In this document: piece after piece, positions 1 to 10,761 of the stretch
Layout: each line of letters opens with the position of its first letter
Position numbering within the stretch: the stretch's first letter is position 1
Source of the DNA: Cohnella kolymensis
GTDB lineage: Bacteria > Bacillota > Bacilli > Paenibacillales > Paenibacillaceae
Length of the DNA stretch: 52,977 nucleotides
Reading direction: 5' to 3'
Assembly (NCBI RefSeq): GCF_000829465.1
Contig: NZ_JXAL01000030.1
Location: 1 to 52,977 of the forward strand
Program-made: the position numbers and the translations under genes
The notes under the pieces: model-generated
Told to the model about the DNA's origin: nothing
What the model saw: only the letters and a program-made list of their open reading frames with translations
Databases searched by the model: none

Positions 1-101
1 ATCCAACCGAGGGGAGATGACTACCCGGCCAGCTGCCCTTCGTCTCTTCCACGCCGGCTTCTCACGATATCACCGGGTTCCAAGTTCACGTTTACCGTCA
101 T
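1..101 (-). CDS. KOW-domain (YbzG-like) RNA-binding protein, 5' end only
   Basis: The first codons downstream of map read MTVNVNLEPGDIVRSRRGRD and then EGQ, a pattern typical of the small KOW protein that follows map in many Bacillales before infA. The start ATG at 101 has AGGTGA about 7 bases upstream and lies 16 bases past the map stop. The frame hits TAG after about 27 codons; one extra G in the GGG run at about 24-27 would restore a hydrophobic continuation (VVISP). I read that as a one-base sequence error. The gene runs off the window. Its role in ribosome biology is inferred from position only. Confidence 0.6.
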
Positions 102-116
102 AGCACTCACCTAGCT

Positions 117-863
117 TCATGCACGGGTTAATATTTCGTACCCGTCTTCGGTTACGGCAATCGTATGCTCGAAATGCGCGCACAGCGATCCGTCCACTGT
201 CACAACCGTCCAGTTGTCGGAGAGGGTCTTCACATAGCGTTCTCCCACGATGACCATCGGCTCGATCGCGAGTGTCATACCCGGTTTCAGCCGCGGTCCG
301 CGGTCGGGGAGGCCATAATTCGGAATTTGCGGTTCCTCGTGAAGTTCTGCGCCGACTCCGTGTCCGACATATTCCCTTACAACCGAGAAACCCGCCTCTT
401 CGATAACCTTTTGAATCCCATGAGATACTGTAAACAGCCTTACATCCGGCCGAACCAGTTCCAGTCCCGCATACAGCGACGCTTCCGTTACTTCCAAAAG
501 CCGCTGCGCTTGTTCGGAAATGTCGCCCACGCCGTATGTCCATGCGGAATCGCCGTGATAGCCTTGGTACTGAGCGCCTATATCGATGCTGATGATGTCG
601 CCTTCTATGAGCTTTCTCGGTCCGGGGAAGCCGTGAACGAGTTCCTCGTTGGTGGAAGCACATATACTGGCCGGAAAACCGTTATAACCTTTGAAAGAGG
701 GGTAAGCGCCTTGGCTCCGAATATACTTATCGGCAATCCGGTCCAATTCGGCGGTCGTAATGCCGGGCTCGACAGCCTGCTTCATCAGACGATGAGTTTC
801 AGCAACGATCCGGCCCGCCTCACGCATCAACTTTAGTTCGGATTCGGACTTGCATACGATCAT
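117..863 (-). CDS. map: Methionine aminopeptidase, type I
   Basis: Removes the initiator methionine from nascent proteins in the cytosol. The 248-residue product has the type I length and the five expected metal ligands: D94 and D105 ([15 protein letters not shown]), H168 (YVGHGVG), E201 (AIEPMV) and E232 ([11 protein letters not shown]), plus H77 in the substrate pocket. It lies 6 bases downstream of adk, the usual secY-adk-map order. Its TGA stop overlaps an out-of-frame ATG at 120, but the better ribosome site belongs to the ATG at 101. Confidence 0.97.
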   Translation of the reverse strand: MIVCKSESELKLMREAGRIVAETHRLMKQAVEPGITTAELDRIADKYIRSQGAYPSFKGYNGFPASICASTNEELVHGFPGPRKLIEGDIISIDIGAQYQGYHGDSAWTYGVGDISEQAQRLLEVTEASLYAGLELVRPDVRLFTVSHGIQKVIEEAGFSVVREYVGHGVGAELHEEPQIPNYGLPDRGPRLKPGMTLAIEPMVIVGERYVKTLSDNWTVVTVDGSLCAHFEHTIAVTEDGYEILTRA

Positions 864-869
864 AGTCGA

Positions 870-1562
<693 letters not shown>

Positions 1563-1597
1563 TCACAGATTCGCGAGGTACAGTCCGTTTCTTTTTG

Positions 1598-2899
1598 TTA
1601 CTTGTTGTTGATAAACCCTTTGTAGTGGCGTTTGATCAGCTGGCTCTCGATTTGCTTCATCGTCTCGAGTGCAACACCGATAACGATCAGAAGCGAAGTA
1701 CCGCCCAATTGTACGGAACGCGGCAAGCCCGCAATGGCTCCGAAGAATACAGGAAGCACCGAAATCAATGCCAGGAAGACCGCTCCCGCAAGCGTAATGC
1801 GTGTGATAACACGCATCAGATAGCCGGATGTCGGTTTACCGGGACGAATTCCCGGAATGTATCCGCCGTTCTTCTTCATGTTATCCGCAAGCTGCTGCGG
1901 GTTGAATTGAACGAAAGTATAGAAGAAAGTAAACCCGATGATCAGCAAAATGTAAAGCACCATGCCAAGCGGCTGATCATAATTCAAGTTATTGATGATC
2001 CAGTCCGCCCAACCACGGCCGGTCCAGAACTGAGCGAGCGTAATCGGGAACATGAGTAGCGAAATCGCGAAGATGACCGGGATGACGCCCGCCCCATTCA
2101 CTTTAAGAGGAATGTGGGTGGATTGACCGCCGTACATCTTTTGTCCGACTACGCGTTTGGCATATTGCACTGGAATTTTGCGCACACCCTGCTGAATAAA
2201 GATAACCCCGGCGATAATCACTAGGATCACGAGCAGAATGATTACAACCTTCACGATGTTAAGGAAGACCTGATCTGCGTTCACGAATTCGGAAGCATAG
2301 ACATCACGAACATGGCGCGGAATAGCCGCTACGATTGCAGCGAAGATCAGGATCGAGATACCGTTACCGATACCCTTCTCGTTGATCTGTTCACCAAGCC
2401 ACATCAGAAACGCGGTGCCGGCCGTAAGCACGATTGCAATCATAAGGTAAGTTGCCGTACTTGGTGCGATAACCATCTGATAGGTGAACATCCGGTTAAA
2501 TCCGATTGCCGTAGCAAATGCTTGGATAAGCCCAAGGACGATCGTCCCGTAACGGGTGATTTGCGCCAGCTTGCGCTTGCCGTTCTCGCCTTCCTTCTGC
2601 CATTCCGAGAATTTCGGAATGACGTCCATCGACAGCAGCTGGACGATGATCGACGCCGTAATGTACGGCGTGATACCGAGTGCAAAGATGGAGAAGTTGA
2701 ACAAGGCGCCGCCGGAGAACGTGTTCAGCAGGCCGAACAGATCTCCGCCCTGTTGGTTAACCGTATCAAGTACGTCTTTGTTAATGTTCGGAACCGGTAT
2801 AAAGGAACCGATGCGGTAAATAAACAGGATGAAAAGGGTGAATAGAATCCTGTTGCGCAGATCCTGTACTTTCCAAATGTTTGACACGGTCGCGAACAT
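1598..2899 (-). CDS. secY: Preprotein translocase channel subunit SecY
   Basis: Forms the membrane channel for Sec-dependent export, together with SecE (encoded at 30,598-30,807) and SecG. The product has 433 residues, with about ten hydrophobic segments and the family signatures IGSFIPVPNIN near the N-terminus and NPQQLADNMKKNGGYIPGIRPG in the cytosolic loop used by ribosome and SecA. Its ATG overlaps the rplO stop by one base (TAATG), which indicates translational coupling. Confidence 0.98.
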   Translation of the reverse strand: MFATVSNIWKVQDLRNRILFTLFILFIYRIGSFIPVPNINKDVLDTVNQQGGDLFGLLNTFSGGALFNFSIFALGITPYITASIIVQLLSMDVIPKFSEWQKEGENGKRKLAQITRYGTIVLGLIQAFATAIGFNRMFTYQMVIAPSTATYLMIAIVLTAGTAFLMWLGEQINEKGIGNGISILIFAAIVAAIPRHVRDVYASEFVNADQVFLNIVKVVIILLVILVIIAGVIFIQQGVRKIPVQYAKRVVGQKMYGGQSTHIPLKVNGAGVIPVIFAISLLMFPITLAQFWTGRGWADWIINNLNYDQPLGMVLYILLIIGFTFFYTFVQFNPQQLADNMKKNGGYIPGIRPGKPTSGYLMRVITRITLAGAVFLALISVLPVFFGAIAGLPRSVQLGGTSLLIVIGVALETMKQIESQLIKRHYKGFINNK

Positions 2900-3342
2900 T
2901 AGATCACCTCGGTTTTACCGCCGGCTGCTTGGATTTTTTCCACTGCAGACTGCGAGAACTTGTGAGCCCGAACAGTCAGCTTCACGTTCAGTTCGCCATT
3001 GCCCAGAATTTTGATTCCATCTTTCGGATTCTTCAGAATGCCTTCGGAAAGAAGCAATTCAGGCGTCACTTCTGTGTCGTCAGCAAAGCGGGACAGCTGG
3101 TCTAGATTGACGATGGCGAAGACAGTTGCAAAACGATCGTTGTTAAATCCGCGTTTTGGTACTCGACGGTACAGCGGGTTTTGACCACCCTCGAATCCGG
3201 GACGAACACCGCCGCCGGAACGGGCGTTTTGCCCTTTATGACCGCGACCTGACGTTTTGCCTGTGCCGCTGCCGGCGCCGCGCCCAACCCGCTTACGGGT
3301 GAACTTCGAGCCTTCGTTCGGAGTGAGCTCATGCAATTTCAT
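2899..3342 (-). CDS. rplO: 50S ribosomal protein L15
   Basis: Large-subunit protein with a glycine- and basic-rich N-terminus ([33 protein letters not shown]). The start at 3342 gives 147 residues, the normal size, and sits behind GGAGGTGCG; the longer reading frame upstream is not L15-like. It ends in the TAATG overlap with secY. Confidence 0.97.
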   Translation of the reverse strand: MKLHELTPNEGSKFTRKRVGRGAGSGTGKTSGRGHKGQNARSGGGVRPGFEGGQNPLYRRVPKRGFNNDRFATVFAIVNLDQLSRFADDTEVTPELLLSEGILKNPKDGIKILGNGELNVKLTVRAHKFSQSAVEKIQAAGGKTEVI

Positions 3343-3417
3343 CGTACGTCGCACCTCCTTGAGAGTTATGCTGCTCATACTGATGCGCTTCTTCAACGCC
3401 ATAAGATGAGATAAGCT

Positions 3418-3597
3418 TTAGATTTCTTTTACTTCGACCAGATGGCTGACATGGTTGATCATGCCGCGAGTAGCCACGTTGTCTTCTTTAACGACAGTTT
3501 GATGCAGCTTGCGCAAACCAAGAGTTTGCACGGTCTGGCGTTGTTTCTCCGGACGGCCGATCAAACTGCGAACGAGAGTGATTTGGAGTTGTGCCAT
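3418..3597 (-). CDS. rpmD: 50S ribosomal protein L30
   Basis: A 59-residue product starting [19 protein letters not shown] and ending HLVEVKEI, the bacterial short L30 type. It lies between rpsE and rplO as in the standard spc operon, with GGAGG just upstream of the ATG. Large-subunit protein; no anomalies. Confidence 0.96.
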   Translation of the reverse strand: MAQLQITLVRSLIGRPEKQRQTVQTLGLRKLHQTVVKEDNVATRGMINHVSHLVEVKEI

Positions 3598-3610
3598 TTG
3601 TTTCTCCTCC

Positions 3611-4108
3611 TTACCTGAACAGCTCTGCTACGGTTTTGCCCCGCAGCTTCGCTACGTCTTCGGCGCGTTTGAGGCGGGATAAGCCTTCCAAGGTCGCATT
3701 AACCATGTTAATGGAGTTGGAGGAACCCAGCGATTTCGTCAAAATATCGCCGACTCCGGCCAGTTCGAGCACGGCACGGACAGGACCGCCCGCGATAACT
3801 CCCGTACCTTCCGATGCAGGTTTCAGCAACACTTTGCCGGCGCCGAATCTTCCCGTAACGGCGTGCGGAATGGTCGTGCGAACCAGCGGAACAAAAATGA
3901 GATTTTTCTTAGCGTCATCGACGCCTTTACGGATTGCGTCAGGAACTTCGGAAGCTTTGCCGATTCCAGCGCCAACCCAGCCTTTGCCGTCTCCGACAAC
4001 GACGAGTGCGCTGAAGCTAAAGCGACGTCCGCCTTTGACGACTTTGGAGACACGATTGATTTGAACCATTTTTTCGGTTAGTTCCAACGTATTCGGATCT
4101 ACACGCAA
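3611..4108 (-). CDS. rpsE: 30S ribosomal protein S5
   Basis: Small-subunit protein of 165 residues. The S5 double-stranded-RNA-binding domain is at about residues 10-75 ([35 protein letters not shown]), followed by the C-terminal domain with [18 protein letters not shown]. It sits between rplR and rpmD. The loop around residues 20-30, where spectinomycin resistance changes arise in other species, looks wild type ([10 protein letters not shown]). Confidence 0.97.
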   Translation of the reverse strand: MRVDPNTLELTEKMVQINRVSKVVKGGRRFSFSALVVVGDGKGWVGAGIGKASEVPDAIRKGVDDAKKNLIFVPLVRTTIPHAVTGRFGAGKVLLKPASEGTGVIAGGPVRAVLELAGVGDILTKSLGSSNSINMVNATLEGLSRLKRAEDVAKLRGKTVAELFR

Positions 4109-4137
4109 GTCGTTTACCTCCTTGTGTCAAAAATGAA

Positions 4138-4503
4138 TTAAAACTGTAAGCCGGCTTCGCGTGCTGCGTCTGCCAGCGCTTGGATACGTCCATGATACAG
4201 GTAGCCGCCGCGATCGAACACGACGTTCTCATAACCTTTTTCCTTCGCGCGTTTAGCGATCAGTTCGCCAACTTTACGAGCGGATTCTACGCTTCCGCCG
4301 TTGCCGAGCTCGGCCAGTTCCTTATCGACTGTAGATGCCGCAGCAAGCGTCTCGCCTTTAACGTCATCGATCAGCTGTGCGTAAATATGCTTCGAAGAAC
4401 GGAACACGGAGAGGCGGGGACGTTCGTTTGTGCCGCTGATTTTCTTGCGCACACGCAGGTGGCGCTTCAGTCGGGCTTTGTTTTTATCGCTTTTGGTAAT
4501 CAT
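4138..4503 (-). CDS. rplR: 50S ribosomal protein L18
   Basis: 5S rRNA-binding protein of 121 residues starting [22 protein letters not shown] and ending with the family's [20 protein letters not shown] chose the start at 4503 over an upstream frame extension because it gives family length and follows AGAAGGGAG. It lies in the standard position between rplF and rpsE. Confidence 0.97.
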   Translation of the reverse strand: MITKSDKNKARLKRHLRVRKKISGTNERPRLSVFRSSKHIYAQLIDDVKGETLAAASTVDKELAELGNGGSVESARKVGELIAKRAKEKGYENVVFDRGGYLYHGRIQALADAAREAGLQF

Positions 4504-4567
4504 CCGAAAAGTACTCCCTTCTCGGTGTTGCATCTAGGCAGCTCTTAACCACCCGCAACTACCTAAA

Positions 4568-5110
4568 TTATTTCTTCTTACCGGCTTTACCCTCTTTGCG
4601 GAGGATGCGTTCGTTCTCGTACTTGATTCCTTTGCCTTTGTAAGGCTCAGGCTCGCGGACGGAGCGAATTTTTGCTGCAGTAGCGCCGACAAGTTCTTTG
4701 TCGATGCCTTTAACAATGATTTTGTTCTGAGCCGGCACTTCGAATTCGATTCCGGATTCCGGAACGATTTCAACCGGGTGGGAGTAACCGACGTTCAAAA
4801 CCAGCTTTTCGCCGGATTTGCTGGCACGGTAACCTACACCAACCAACTCAAGGTTTTTCACGTAACCGTCGGTTACGCCGCTAACCATATTGGCCACTAC
4901 ACTGCGAGTCGTTCCGTGCAGCGAGCGGTGAAGTTTGTTCTCGGAAGGACGATCAACAGTAATTACATCGGCTTCGTAGGAAACTTTCATATCTTTGTGC
5001 AACGTGCGGGACAAAGTTCCTTTCGGGCCTTTTACCGTGATGACGTTGCTGTCCAGATTCACGTTCACGCCATTAGGCACCTGGATGGGTTTGCGTCCAA
5101 TACGGGACAT
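4568..5110 (-). CDS. rplF: 50S ribosomal protein L6
   Basis: Large-subunit protein of 180 residues with the duplicated L6 fold: [15 protein letters not shown] at the N-terminus and the C-terminal signature [14 protein letters not shown] at about residues 153-166. It sits between rpsH and rplR, with a GGAGGTGTACCC ribosome site in front. Confidence 0.97.
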   Translation of the reverse strand: MSRIGRKPIQVPNGVNVNLDSNVITVKGPKGTLSRTLHKDMKVSYEADVITVDRPSENKLHRSLHGTTRSVVANMVSGVTDGYVKNLELVGVGYRASKSGEKLVLNVGYSHPVEIVPESGIEFEVPAQNKIIVKGIDKELVGATAAKIRSVREPEPYKGKGIKYENERILRKEGKAGKKK

Positions 5111-5140
5111 GGGTACACCTCCAATCGTGTGACAGTTAAA

Positions 5141-5538
5141 TTACCAAATGTAGCAGAGTACTTCGCCGCCGGCTTTGCCTTGACGAGCTTCCTTGTCAGT
5201 AACAATACCTTTGGATGTGGAAATAATCGCAATACCGAGGCCACCCAGCACGCGTGGTACTTCGTTAGATTTTGTATAAACGCGCAGACCGGGTTTGCTA
5301 ATACGCTTAAGCCCAGTAATTACACGCTCGTTGTTCGGTCCGTATTTCAAGAAAATACGGATCATCCCTTGCTTTGTATCTTCAACGTATTCGGCGTCAC
5401 GGATAAAGCTTCGCGTTTCAGGATTTCAGCAATTTGCTTCTTAACCGTAGACGCAGGCAGTTCCACCGATTCATGACGCACGAGGTTCGCGTTGCGAATG
5501 CGCGTCAGCATATCTGCAATAGGATCAGACATAACCAT
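5141..5538 (-). CDS. rpsH: 30S ribosomal protein S8, with a one-base frameshift in this sequence
   Basis: 16S rRNA-binding assembly protein. The N-terminal part ([18 protein letters not shown] through AEILKRE) and the C-terminal part ([14 protein letters not shown] to GGEVLCYIW) are both clear S8, but they are in different frames. One base is missing at about 5407-5410, where a glycine codon is expected. The span is 398 bases; adding one gives the family length of 132 residues. The start at 5538 is supported by AGGAGG eight bases upstream. S8 is normally essential, so an error in the sequence is likelier than a broken gene. Confidence 0.93.
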
Positions 5539-5568
5539 GGGGTAAACCTCCTTCCCGAACTAGGCTGA

Positions 5569-5754
5569 TTACCAGCTCGCTTTTTTAACGCCAGGAATCT
5601 GGCCTTTGTGTGCCAACTCACGGAAACAAATCCGGCAAATCTTGAACTTTTGCAAAACGGAATGCGGACGACCGCAGCGTTCGCAGCGCGTGTAAGCCTG
5701 GACTTTAAACTTCGGCGCACGTTGCTGCTTGATTTTCATCGATGTTTTTGCCAC
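5569..5754 (-). CDS. rpsZ: 30S ribosomal protein S14, zinc-binding type Z
   Basis: A 61-residue S14 with two CxxC pairs (CERCGRP and CRICFREL), the zinc-containing form normally kept in the spc operon of Bacillales. It follows rplE and precedes rpsH. The zinc-free S14 paralogue used under zinc starvation in related species is not in this window. Confidence 0.96.
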   Translation of the reverse strand: MAKTSMKIKQQRAPKFKVQAYTRCERCGRPHSVLQKFKICRICFRELAHKGQIPGVKKASW

Positions 5755-5804
5755 TTGCTTTCACACCTCCATTGGGTACCTTTTGCTAATTGGCCGGGTG
5801 GGCG

Positions 5805-6347
5805 TCACTTCGCAAACGGCATACCCAATTGGGTGAGCAGCTCACGCGCTTCTTCATCCGATTTCGCAGTCGTCACGATGACGATGTCCATCCCGCGTAC
5901 TTTATCAATCTTATCGTATTCGATCTCTGGGAAGATCAATTGTTCTTTCAAGCCGAGCGTGTAGTTACCGCGTCCATCGAACGATTTGGTCGATACGCCG
6001 CGGAAGTCACGAACGCGAGGCAATGAGATGTTGAACAATTTGTCAAGGAAGTAATACATACGTTCGCCGCGCAGCGTTACTTTCACACCGATCGGCACAT
6101 TCTCACGCAAGCGGAAGCCCGCAATCGCTTTTTTCGAGCGGGTGATGACAGGCTTTTGACCTGAAATCTTCTGCATGTCTTCTACAGCATTGTCCATAAC
6201 TTTGGAGTTAGAGACCGCTTCGCCGACACCCATGTTAATAACGATTTTCTCGATTTTCGGCACCTGCATGACTGATTTATAGTTGAACTTCTGCATCAGA
6301 GCCGGTGTTACTTCGCTCTGGAAACGTTCCTTCATTCTTGCTGCCAT
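5805..6347 (-). CDS. rplE: 50S ribosomal protein L5
   Basis: 5S rRNA-binding protein of 180 residues ([61 protein letters not shown]). It is the standard length and sits between rplX and rpsZ. No anomalies. Confidence 0.98.
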   Translation of the reverse strand: MAARMKERFQSEVTPALMQKFNYKSVMQVPKIEKIVINMGVGEAVSNSKVMDNAVEDMQKISGQKPVITRSKKAIAGFRLRENVPIGVKVTLRGERMYYFLDKLFNISLPRVRDFRGVSTKSFDGRGNYTLGLKEQLIFPEIEYDKIDKVRGMDIVIVTTAKSDEEARELLTQLGMPFAK

Positions 6348-6382
6348 GAGTCACATTGACCTCCTTTCCGTCCTTACTGCGT

Positions 6383-6736
6383 TTAGTCGATCTCTTGGCC
6401 GGAACGCTTAGCGATCCGGACTTTCGTACCGTTATCAAGCACTTTGTTGCCGACGCGAGTCGGCTTGCCGCTTTTAGGGTCGATATGCATCACGTTGGAC
6501 ACGTGAATCGGCGCTTCGCGCTCGATGATACCGCCTTGCGGGTTTGCCGGGTTAGGGCGGGTATGGCGTTTCACCATGTTGACGCCTTCGACCAACACAC
6601 GATTCTCGCGGGGATAAGCAGCGATAATCCGGCCTTTTTTCCCTTTGTCTTTGCCCGTGATGACGATGACGTTATCGTCTTTCTTCACGTGCAGCTTATT
6701 GTTGTGCGATTCAAGCACTTTTTTCAAACGGGGCAT
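6383..6736 (-). CDS. rplX: 50S ribosomal protein L24
   Basis: Assembly-initiator protein near the exit tunnel. It has 117 residues with an N-terminal KOW motif ([20 protein letters not shown] at about 17-36) and the downstream signature [13 protein letters not shown]. An AGGAGGTG ribosome site precedes the ATG. Standard position between rplN and rplE. Confidence 0.97.
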   Translation of the reverse strand: MPRLKKVLESHNNKLHVKKDDNVIVITGKDKGKKGRIIAAYPRENRVLVEGVNMVKRHTRPNPANPQGGIIEREAPIHVSNVMHIDPKSGKPTRVGNKVLDNGTKVRIAKRSGQEID

Positions 6737-6776
6737 GGGTACACCTCCTACCGTGTTTCTTCAGTCCGAAACCGGG

Positions 6777-7145
6777 TTAGATAACTTCCGGTGCCAGGGA
6801 AATGATTTTCATAAAGTCGCGTTCGCGAAGCTCACGAGCGACCGGTCCGAAGATCCGGGTACCGCGCGGGCTCTTGTCTTCTTTAACGATTACTGCCGCA
6901 TTCTCGTCGAATGCGATATAGGAACCGTCCTTACGGCGTACAGAACGCTTCGTACGTACGATAACGCATTTGACAACATCGCCTTTTTTGACAACGCCGC
7001 CTGGTGTTGCTTGTTTAACGGAGCATACGATCATATCACCGATATGTCCAACGCGGCGTCCTGTACCGCCCAGCACGCGGATACACATCAGTTCTTTAGC
7101 GCCGGAGTTGTCGGCAACAGCCAGACGCGTAAACGGTTGAATCAT
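6777..7145 (-). CDS. rplN: 50S ribosomal protein L14
   Basis: Large-subunit interface protein of 122 residues: [20 protein letters not shown] at the N-terminus, then [20 protein letters not shown] and the C-terminal [10 protein letters not shown]. Full length, standard position after rpsQ. Confidence 0.98.
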   Translation of the reverse strand: MIQPFTRLAVADNSGAKELMCIRVLGGTGRRVGHIGDMIVCSVKQATPGGVVKKGDVVKCVIVRTKRSVRRKDGSYIAFDENAAVIVKEDKSPRGTRIFGPVARELRERDFMKIISLAPEVI

Positions 7146-7181
7146 CGCAAGGTCCTCCTTTCAGTCACAAGGTGCGGTCTA

Positions 7182-7448
7182 TTAACCCACTATAGCTTTC
7201 TCGACGATCTCGACCATGCGCCACGTCTTGTCTTTCGACAGCGGGCGGGTCTCCATGATTCTCACAGTGTCGCCGATTTGCGCTTCATTGTTTTCGTCAT
7301 GCGCCTTGAATTTCTTCGTGTATCTGATGCGTTTGTGGTACAGGCTGTGCTTTTTGTACGTTTCAACAGCTACCACAATCGTTTTGTCCATCTTGTCGCT
7401 TACGACTTTACCAATCTGCACTTTGCGATTGTTATTGCGTTCGCTCAT
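7182..7448 (-). CDS. rpsQ: 30S ribosomal protein S17
   Basis: Small-subunit protein of 88 residues ([37 protein letters not shown]). The start at 7448 follows GGAAGGAGG; an eight-residue upstream extension is open but lacks a better ribosome site. It lies between rpmC and rplN. Confidence 0.96.
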   Translation of the reverse strand: MSERNNNRKVQIGKVVSDKMDKTIVVAVETYKKHSLYHKRIRYTKKFKAHDENNEAQIGDTVRIMETRPLSKDKTWRMVEIVEKAIVG

Positions 7449-7483
7449 GGTAATCCTCCTTCCCGGAATCAATGTTCGGGTTA

Positions 7484-7681
7484 TTAGCCGATGCCGAGTT
7501 CACGCTCGCGCAAAATCGTTTTGGCCCGAGCAATTTCTTTCCGCAGATCGCCGAGGCGATGCGGGTTGTCCAGCTGGCCGGTAGCCAGTTGGAAACGGAG
7601 GTTGAACAGCTCATCCTTGAAGCCGGCGATTTTCTGTTCGAGTTCCGCCGAAGTCAGGTTACGAAACTCACTGGCCTTCAT
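7484..7681 (-). CDS. rpmC: 50S ribosomal protein L29
   Basis: A 65-residue helical protein ([40 protein letters not shown]) at the tunnel exit, where trigger factor and SRP dock in other bacteria. The start codon lies inside the 3' end of rplP, a 14-base overlap, so translation is probably coupled. Confidence 0.96.
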   Translation of the reverse strand: MKASEFRNLTSAELEQKIAGFKDELFNLRFQLATGQLDNPHRLGDLRKEIARAKTILRERELGIG

Positions 7682-8105
7682 TTGCTTCACCACCCAGTTC
7701 TTCACGTTTCACAAATTTCGTCTTGATTGGCAGCTTGTGAGCTGCAAGACGCATCGCTTCACGTGCAACTTCCTCAGGCACCCCTGCAAGTTCGAACAAT
7801 ACTTTGCCCGGCTTAACAACGGCAACCCATGCTTCTACGTTACCTTTACCGCTACCCATACGAACCTCAAGAGGCTTTTGGGTAATAGGTTTGGAAGGGA
7901 AGATTTTGATCCACACCTTACCGCCCCGTTTGATATAACGAGTCATGGCGATACGAGCCGCTTCGATCTGACGGTTCGTAATCCAAGAAGGTTCCAAAGC
8001 TTGCAAACCGAATTCACCGAAGTGCACTTCAGCGCCGCCTTTAGCACGGCCTTTCATTTTACCGCGGTGTACTTTGCGGTGTTTTACGCGTTTAGGGACC
8101 AACAT
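7668..8105 (-). CDS. rplP: 50S ribosomal protein L16
   Basis: Large-subunit protein of 145 residues ([59 protein letters not shown]). It begins only 2 bases after the rpsC stop, with AAGGAGG inside the end of rpsC, and overlaps rpmC at its 3' end. Confidence 0.98.
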   Translation of the reverse strand: MLVPKRVKHRKVHRGKMKGRAKGGAEVHFGEFGLQALEPSWITNRQIEAARIAMTRYIKRGGKVWIKIFPSKPITQKPLEVRMGSGKGNVEAWVAVVKPGKVLFELAGVPEEVAREAMRLAAHKLPIKTKFVKREELGGEANEGQ

Positions 8106-8107
8106 GA

Positions 8108-8769
8108 TTAGTTGCCTCCTTCCTCAACTGCTCTTTTCTTCGTTGGAAGGACTTCGCCACGGTAGATCCATACTTTTACGCCGATGCGGCCGTAAGTGGT
8201 ATGAGCTTCTGCCGTTCCATAATCGATATCAGCGCGCAGTGTGTGCAATGGCACAGTGCCTTCGCTGTAACCTTCTTGACGAGCGATTTCCGCTCCGCCC
8301 AGACGGCCGCTTACGGAAGTTTTGATTCCTTTTGCACCGGCGCGTTGAGTACGTTGAATAGCTTGTTTCATCGCGCGGCGGAAGGAAACGCGGCGTTCCA
8401 ATTGTTGCGCGATGCTTTCGGCAACCAGGATAGCGTCCAATTCCGGATTCTTGATTTCAGAGATATTGATGTGGACTTTCTTACCGTTCGACAGCTTGGT
8501 CAATTGACCGCGAAGTACTTCTACTTCGGATCCGCCTTTACCGATGACGATACCCGGCTTGGCGGTATGAATCGTTACGTTAACGCGGTTAGCCGCACGT
8601 TCGATTTCAATGTGAGAAACAGCAGCGTCTTTAAGCTATTTTTGAGGAATTCGCGGATTTTGACGTCTTCCATCAGAAGATCGCCGAAGTCCTTGTCGGC
8701 ATACCATTTGGATTCCCAATCACGGATAATGCCGATGCGAAGACCGACGGGGTTTACTTTTTGACCCAC
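8108..8769 (-). CDS. rpsC: 30S ribosomal protein S3, with a one-base frameshift in this sequence
   Basis: S3 binds mRNA at the entry channel. The N-terminal part ([20 protein letters not shown]) starts with GTG at 8769 behind AGGAGG. The remainder, including the KH-domain GxxG ([13 protein letters not shown]) and the C-terminal half, is in another frame. One base is missing at about 8628-8645, between FLKN and [13 protein letters not shown]. The span of 662 bases is one short of 220 codons plus stop. All family regions are present, so I treat the gene as functional with a sequence error. Confidence 0.92.
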
Positions 8770-8782
8770 ACGTTGTCCCTCC

Positions 8783-9121
8783 TTATTTTTCGGATACGAC
8801 CAGTGTAATATGGCTGGATCGCTTGAAAATGCTGAATGCACGGCCTTGGGAACGCGGCTGGAAACGTTTCATGGTCGGGCCCTCGTTTACGAAAGCCTCA
8901 GAAACAACCAGTTTGTTCACGTCCAATTGATAGTTGTGTTCAGCGTTGGCCACCGCAGAGTTTAACAGCTTCTCCAGAACCGGTGAAGCCGAACGCGGGG
9001 TATGACGCAAAATAGCAATCGCTTCGCCCACTTTTTTGCCGCGGATCAAGTCTACCACCAGGCGGACTTTGCGAGCCGGAATGCGAATGTTGTTCACAAC
9101 AGCTTTCGCTTGTTGAGACAT
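8783..9121 (-). CDS. rplV: 50S ribosomal protein L22
   Basis: Exit-tunnel protein of 112 residues ([39 protein letters not shown] at the C-terminal beta hairpin). It lies 13 bases before rpsC. The hairpin where macrolide resistance changes occur elsewhere looks intact. Confidence 0.97.
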   Translation of the reverse strand: MSQQAKAVVNNIRIPARKVRLVVDLIRGKKVGEAIAILRHTPRSASPVLEKLLNSAVANAEHNYQLDVNKLVVSEAFVNEGPTMKRFQPRSQGRAFSIFKRSSHITLVVSEK

Positions 9122-9172
9122 CGGTGTACCTCCTCCCGTACGTTACATACGCCGTATTTGTTACGACCAACG

Positions 9173-9242
9173 GTGACGCCATTGGCGCACTCTATCGACC
9201 GCCGCTGTGACGATCAACCCGTGACGCCAGTGCGCACTCTAT
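9173..9242. repeat. Two imperfect direct repeats in the rpsS-rplV gap
   Basis: The 145-base space between rpsS and rplV is long for this operon. It holds two near-identical units, GTGACGCCATTGGCGCACTC at 9173 and GTGACGCCAGTGCGCACTCT at 9221, each ending CTCTAT, 48 bases apart. On the transcribed strand they end in ATAGAGTGCGC. I see no open frame or terminator between them. They could be a local duplication or an RNA element. Confidence 0.55.
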
Positions 9243-9266
9243 GATCGCACGACCGGCCGCAGGGTA

Positions 9267-9548
9267 TTATCGTTTGCCTGTTTTCTTATCGTCGTCGGTA
9301 TGACCTTTGAATGTGCGCGTTGGCGCGAATTCACCCAGCTTGTGGCCGACCATGTCTTCAGACACGTAAACCGGCACGTGCTTGCGTCCATCGTAGACTG
9401 CGAACGTTTGACCCACGAACTGCGGGAAAATCGTCGAGCGACGGGACCAGGTCTTGATGACGACCTTCTTATTCGATCCGGACAGCTCTTCCACTTTTTT
9501 CAGCAGATAGCTATCCACGAAAGGTCCTTTTTTCAAACTGCGACCCAT
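9267..9548 (-). CDS. rpsS: 30S ribosomal protein S19
   Basis: Small-subunit head protein of 93 residues ([56 protein letters not shown]). Standard length, between rplB and rplV, with GGGAGGAG ahead of the start. Confidence 0.98.
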   Translation of the reverse strand: MGRSLKKGPFVDSYLLKKVEELSGSNKKVVIKTWSRRSTIFPQFVGQTFAVYDGRKHVPVYVSEDMVGHKLGEFAPTRTFKGHTDDDKKTGKR

Positions 9549-9604
9549 GGAATGCTCCTCCCTTCAACGCTACTTGAGAGTTTGCCGTTCACGCCGCGAG
9601 GCGA

Positions 9605-10435
9605 TTACTTGCTGCGGCTGCGAACAATATATTTGCCAGATGCTTTTTTCTTCTTGCGGGTTTTGTAACCGAGTGTCGGCTTACCCCATGGAGACATCGG
9701 AGATTTACGTCCGATCGGAGCGCGGCCTTCACCACCACCGTGAGGGTGATCGTTCGGGTTCATGACGACACCGCGGACGGTTGGGCGTTTGCCTAACCAG
9801 CGGTTACGACCGGCTTTACCGATGTTCAACAGCTCGTGATCCGAGTTACCTACGGTACCGACCGTTGCACGACATTGCTTCAGAATGCGGCGGATTTCAC
9901 CGGATGCTAAGCGAATGGTCACATAAGCATCTTCTTTACCGAGCAATTGAGCGCTAGTTCCGGCAGAACGAACCAATTGGCCGCCTTTGCCAGGCTTTAA
10001 CTCAATATTGTGGATTACTGTACCGACTGGAATGTTCTCCAACGCGAGTGCATTACCCACTTTAATGTCGGCGGTAGGGCCGGACATGATTTCATCGCCG
10101 ACTTTCAGGCCTTTAGGAGCGATGATATATGCCTTTTCACCGTCAACATAGTTAATGAGCGCGATATAAGAGGTACGGTTAGGATCATATTCAATCGTAG
10201 CCACGCGTCCGGGTATGCCGTCCTTCGTGCGTTTGAAATCGATGATCCGGTATTTCCGCTTATGGCCGCCGCCGTGATGGCGAACCGTAATTTTACCTTG
10301 ATGATTACGACCAGCGCGTTTGCTCAGCGGTGCGAGCAAGGATTTCTCCGGCTCAGTTGCCGTAACTTCTTCGAACGTAGATACCGTCATTTGACGACGG
10401 CTCGGCGTTGTCGGATTAAACTTTTTTACTGGCAC
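9605..10435 (-). CDS. rplB: 50S ribosomal protein L2
   Basis: Peptidyl-transferase-centre protein of 276 residues. Markers include [15 protein letters not shown], the central [16 protein letters not shown] loop (here [19 protein letters not shown]) and the conserved catalytic-region motif [19 protein letters not shown] near residue 225, which contains the invariant histidine. Full length, no anomalies. Confidence 0.98.
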   Translation of the reverse strand: MPVKKFNPTTPSRRQMTVSTFEEVTATEPEKSLLAPLSKRAGRNHQGKITVRHHGGGHKRKYRIIDFKRTKDGIPGRVATIEYDPNRTSYIALINYVDGEKAYIIAPKGLKVGDEIMSGPTADIKVGNALALENIPVGTVIHNIELKPGKGGQLVRSAGTSAQLLGKEDAYVTIRLASGEIRRILKQCRATVGTVGNSDHELLNIGKAGRNRWLGKRPTVRGVVMNPNDHPHGGGEGRAPIGRKSPMSPWGKPTLGYKTRKKKKASGKYIVRSRSK

Positions 10436-10467
10436 TTAGATTCCCTCCTTACTTTAGAGACTTGTTG

Positions 10468-10761
10468 TTAAACGGAAGCTTCGAAATATTCAAGCGGTTT
10501 GCTGTCGGCGGAAAGCTGCACGATCGCTTTCTTCCATTCGGAAGTGTAACCGCTGTGTTTGCCGTAGCGTTTCGGCTTGGCAGGCATTCTCAGTGTGTTG
10601 ACACTAACAACTTTCACTTTGAAGATCTGTTCGATCGCTTGTTTGATTTCCGTTTTGTTGGATCTCAGATCAACTTCGAACACATACTTCTGTTGTTCCA
10701 TGAATTCGCTAGTGCGTTCGGTAATAACCGGGCGTTTAATAATATCACGAGGGTTCTTCAT
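10468..10761 (-). CDS. rplW: 50S ribosomal protein L23
   Basis: Tunnel-exit protein of 97 residues ([37 protein letters not shown]), the docking site for trigger factor and SRP. Its ATG overlaps the rplD stop by one base (TAATG), suggesting coupled translation. Confidence 0.97.
   Translation of the reverse strand: MKNPRDIIKRPVITERTSEFMEQQKYVFEVDLRSNKTEIKQAIEQIFKVKVVSVNTLRMPAKPKRYGKHSGYTSEWKKAIVQLSADSKPLEYFEASV

Noticed and set aside
8575..8841. Separate 88-residue gene at the start of rpsC
   Set aside because: It is the S3 N-terminus followed by out-of-frame sequence after a missing base.
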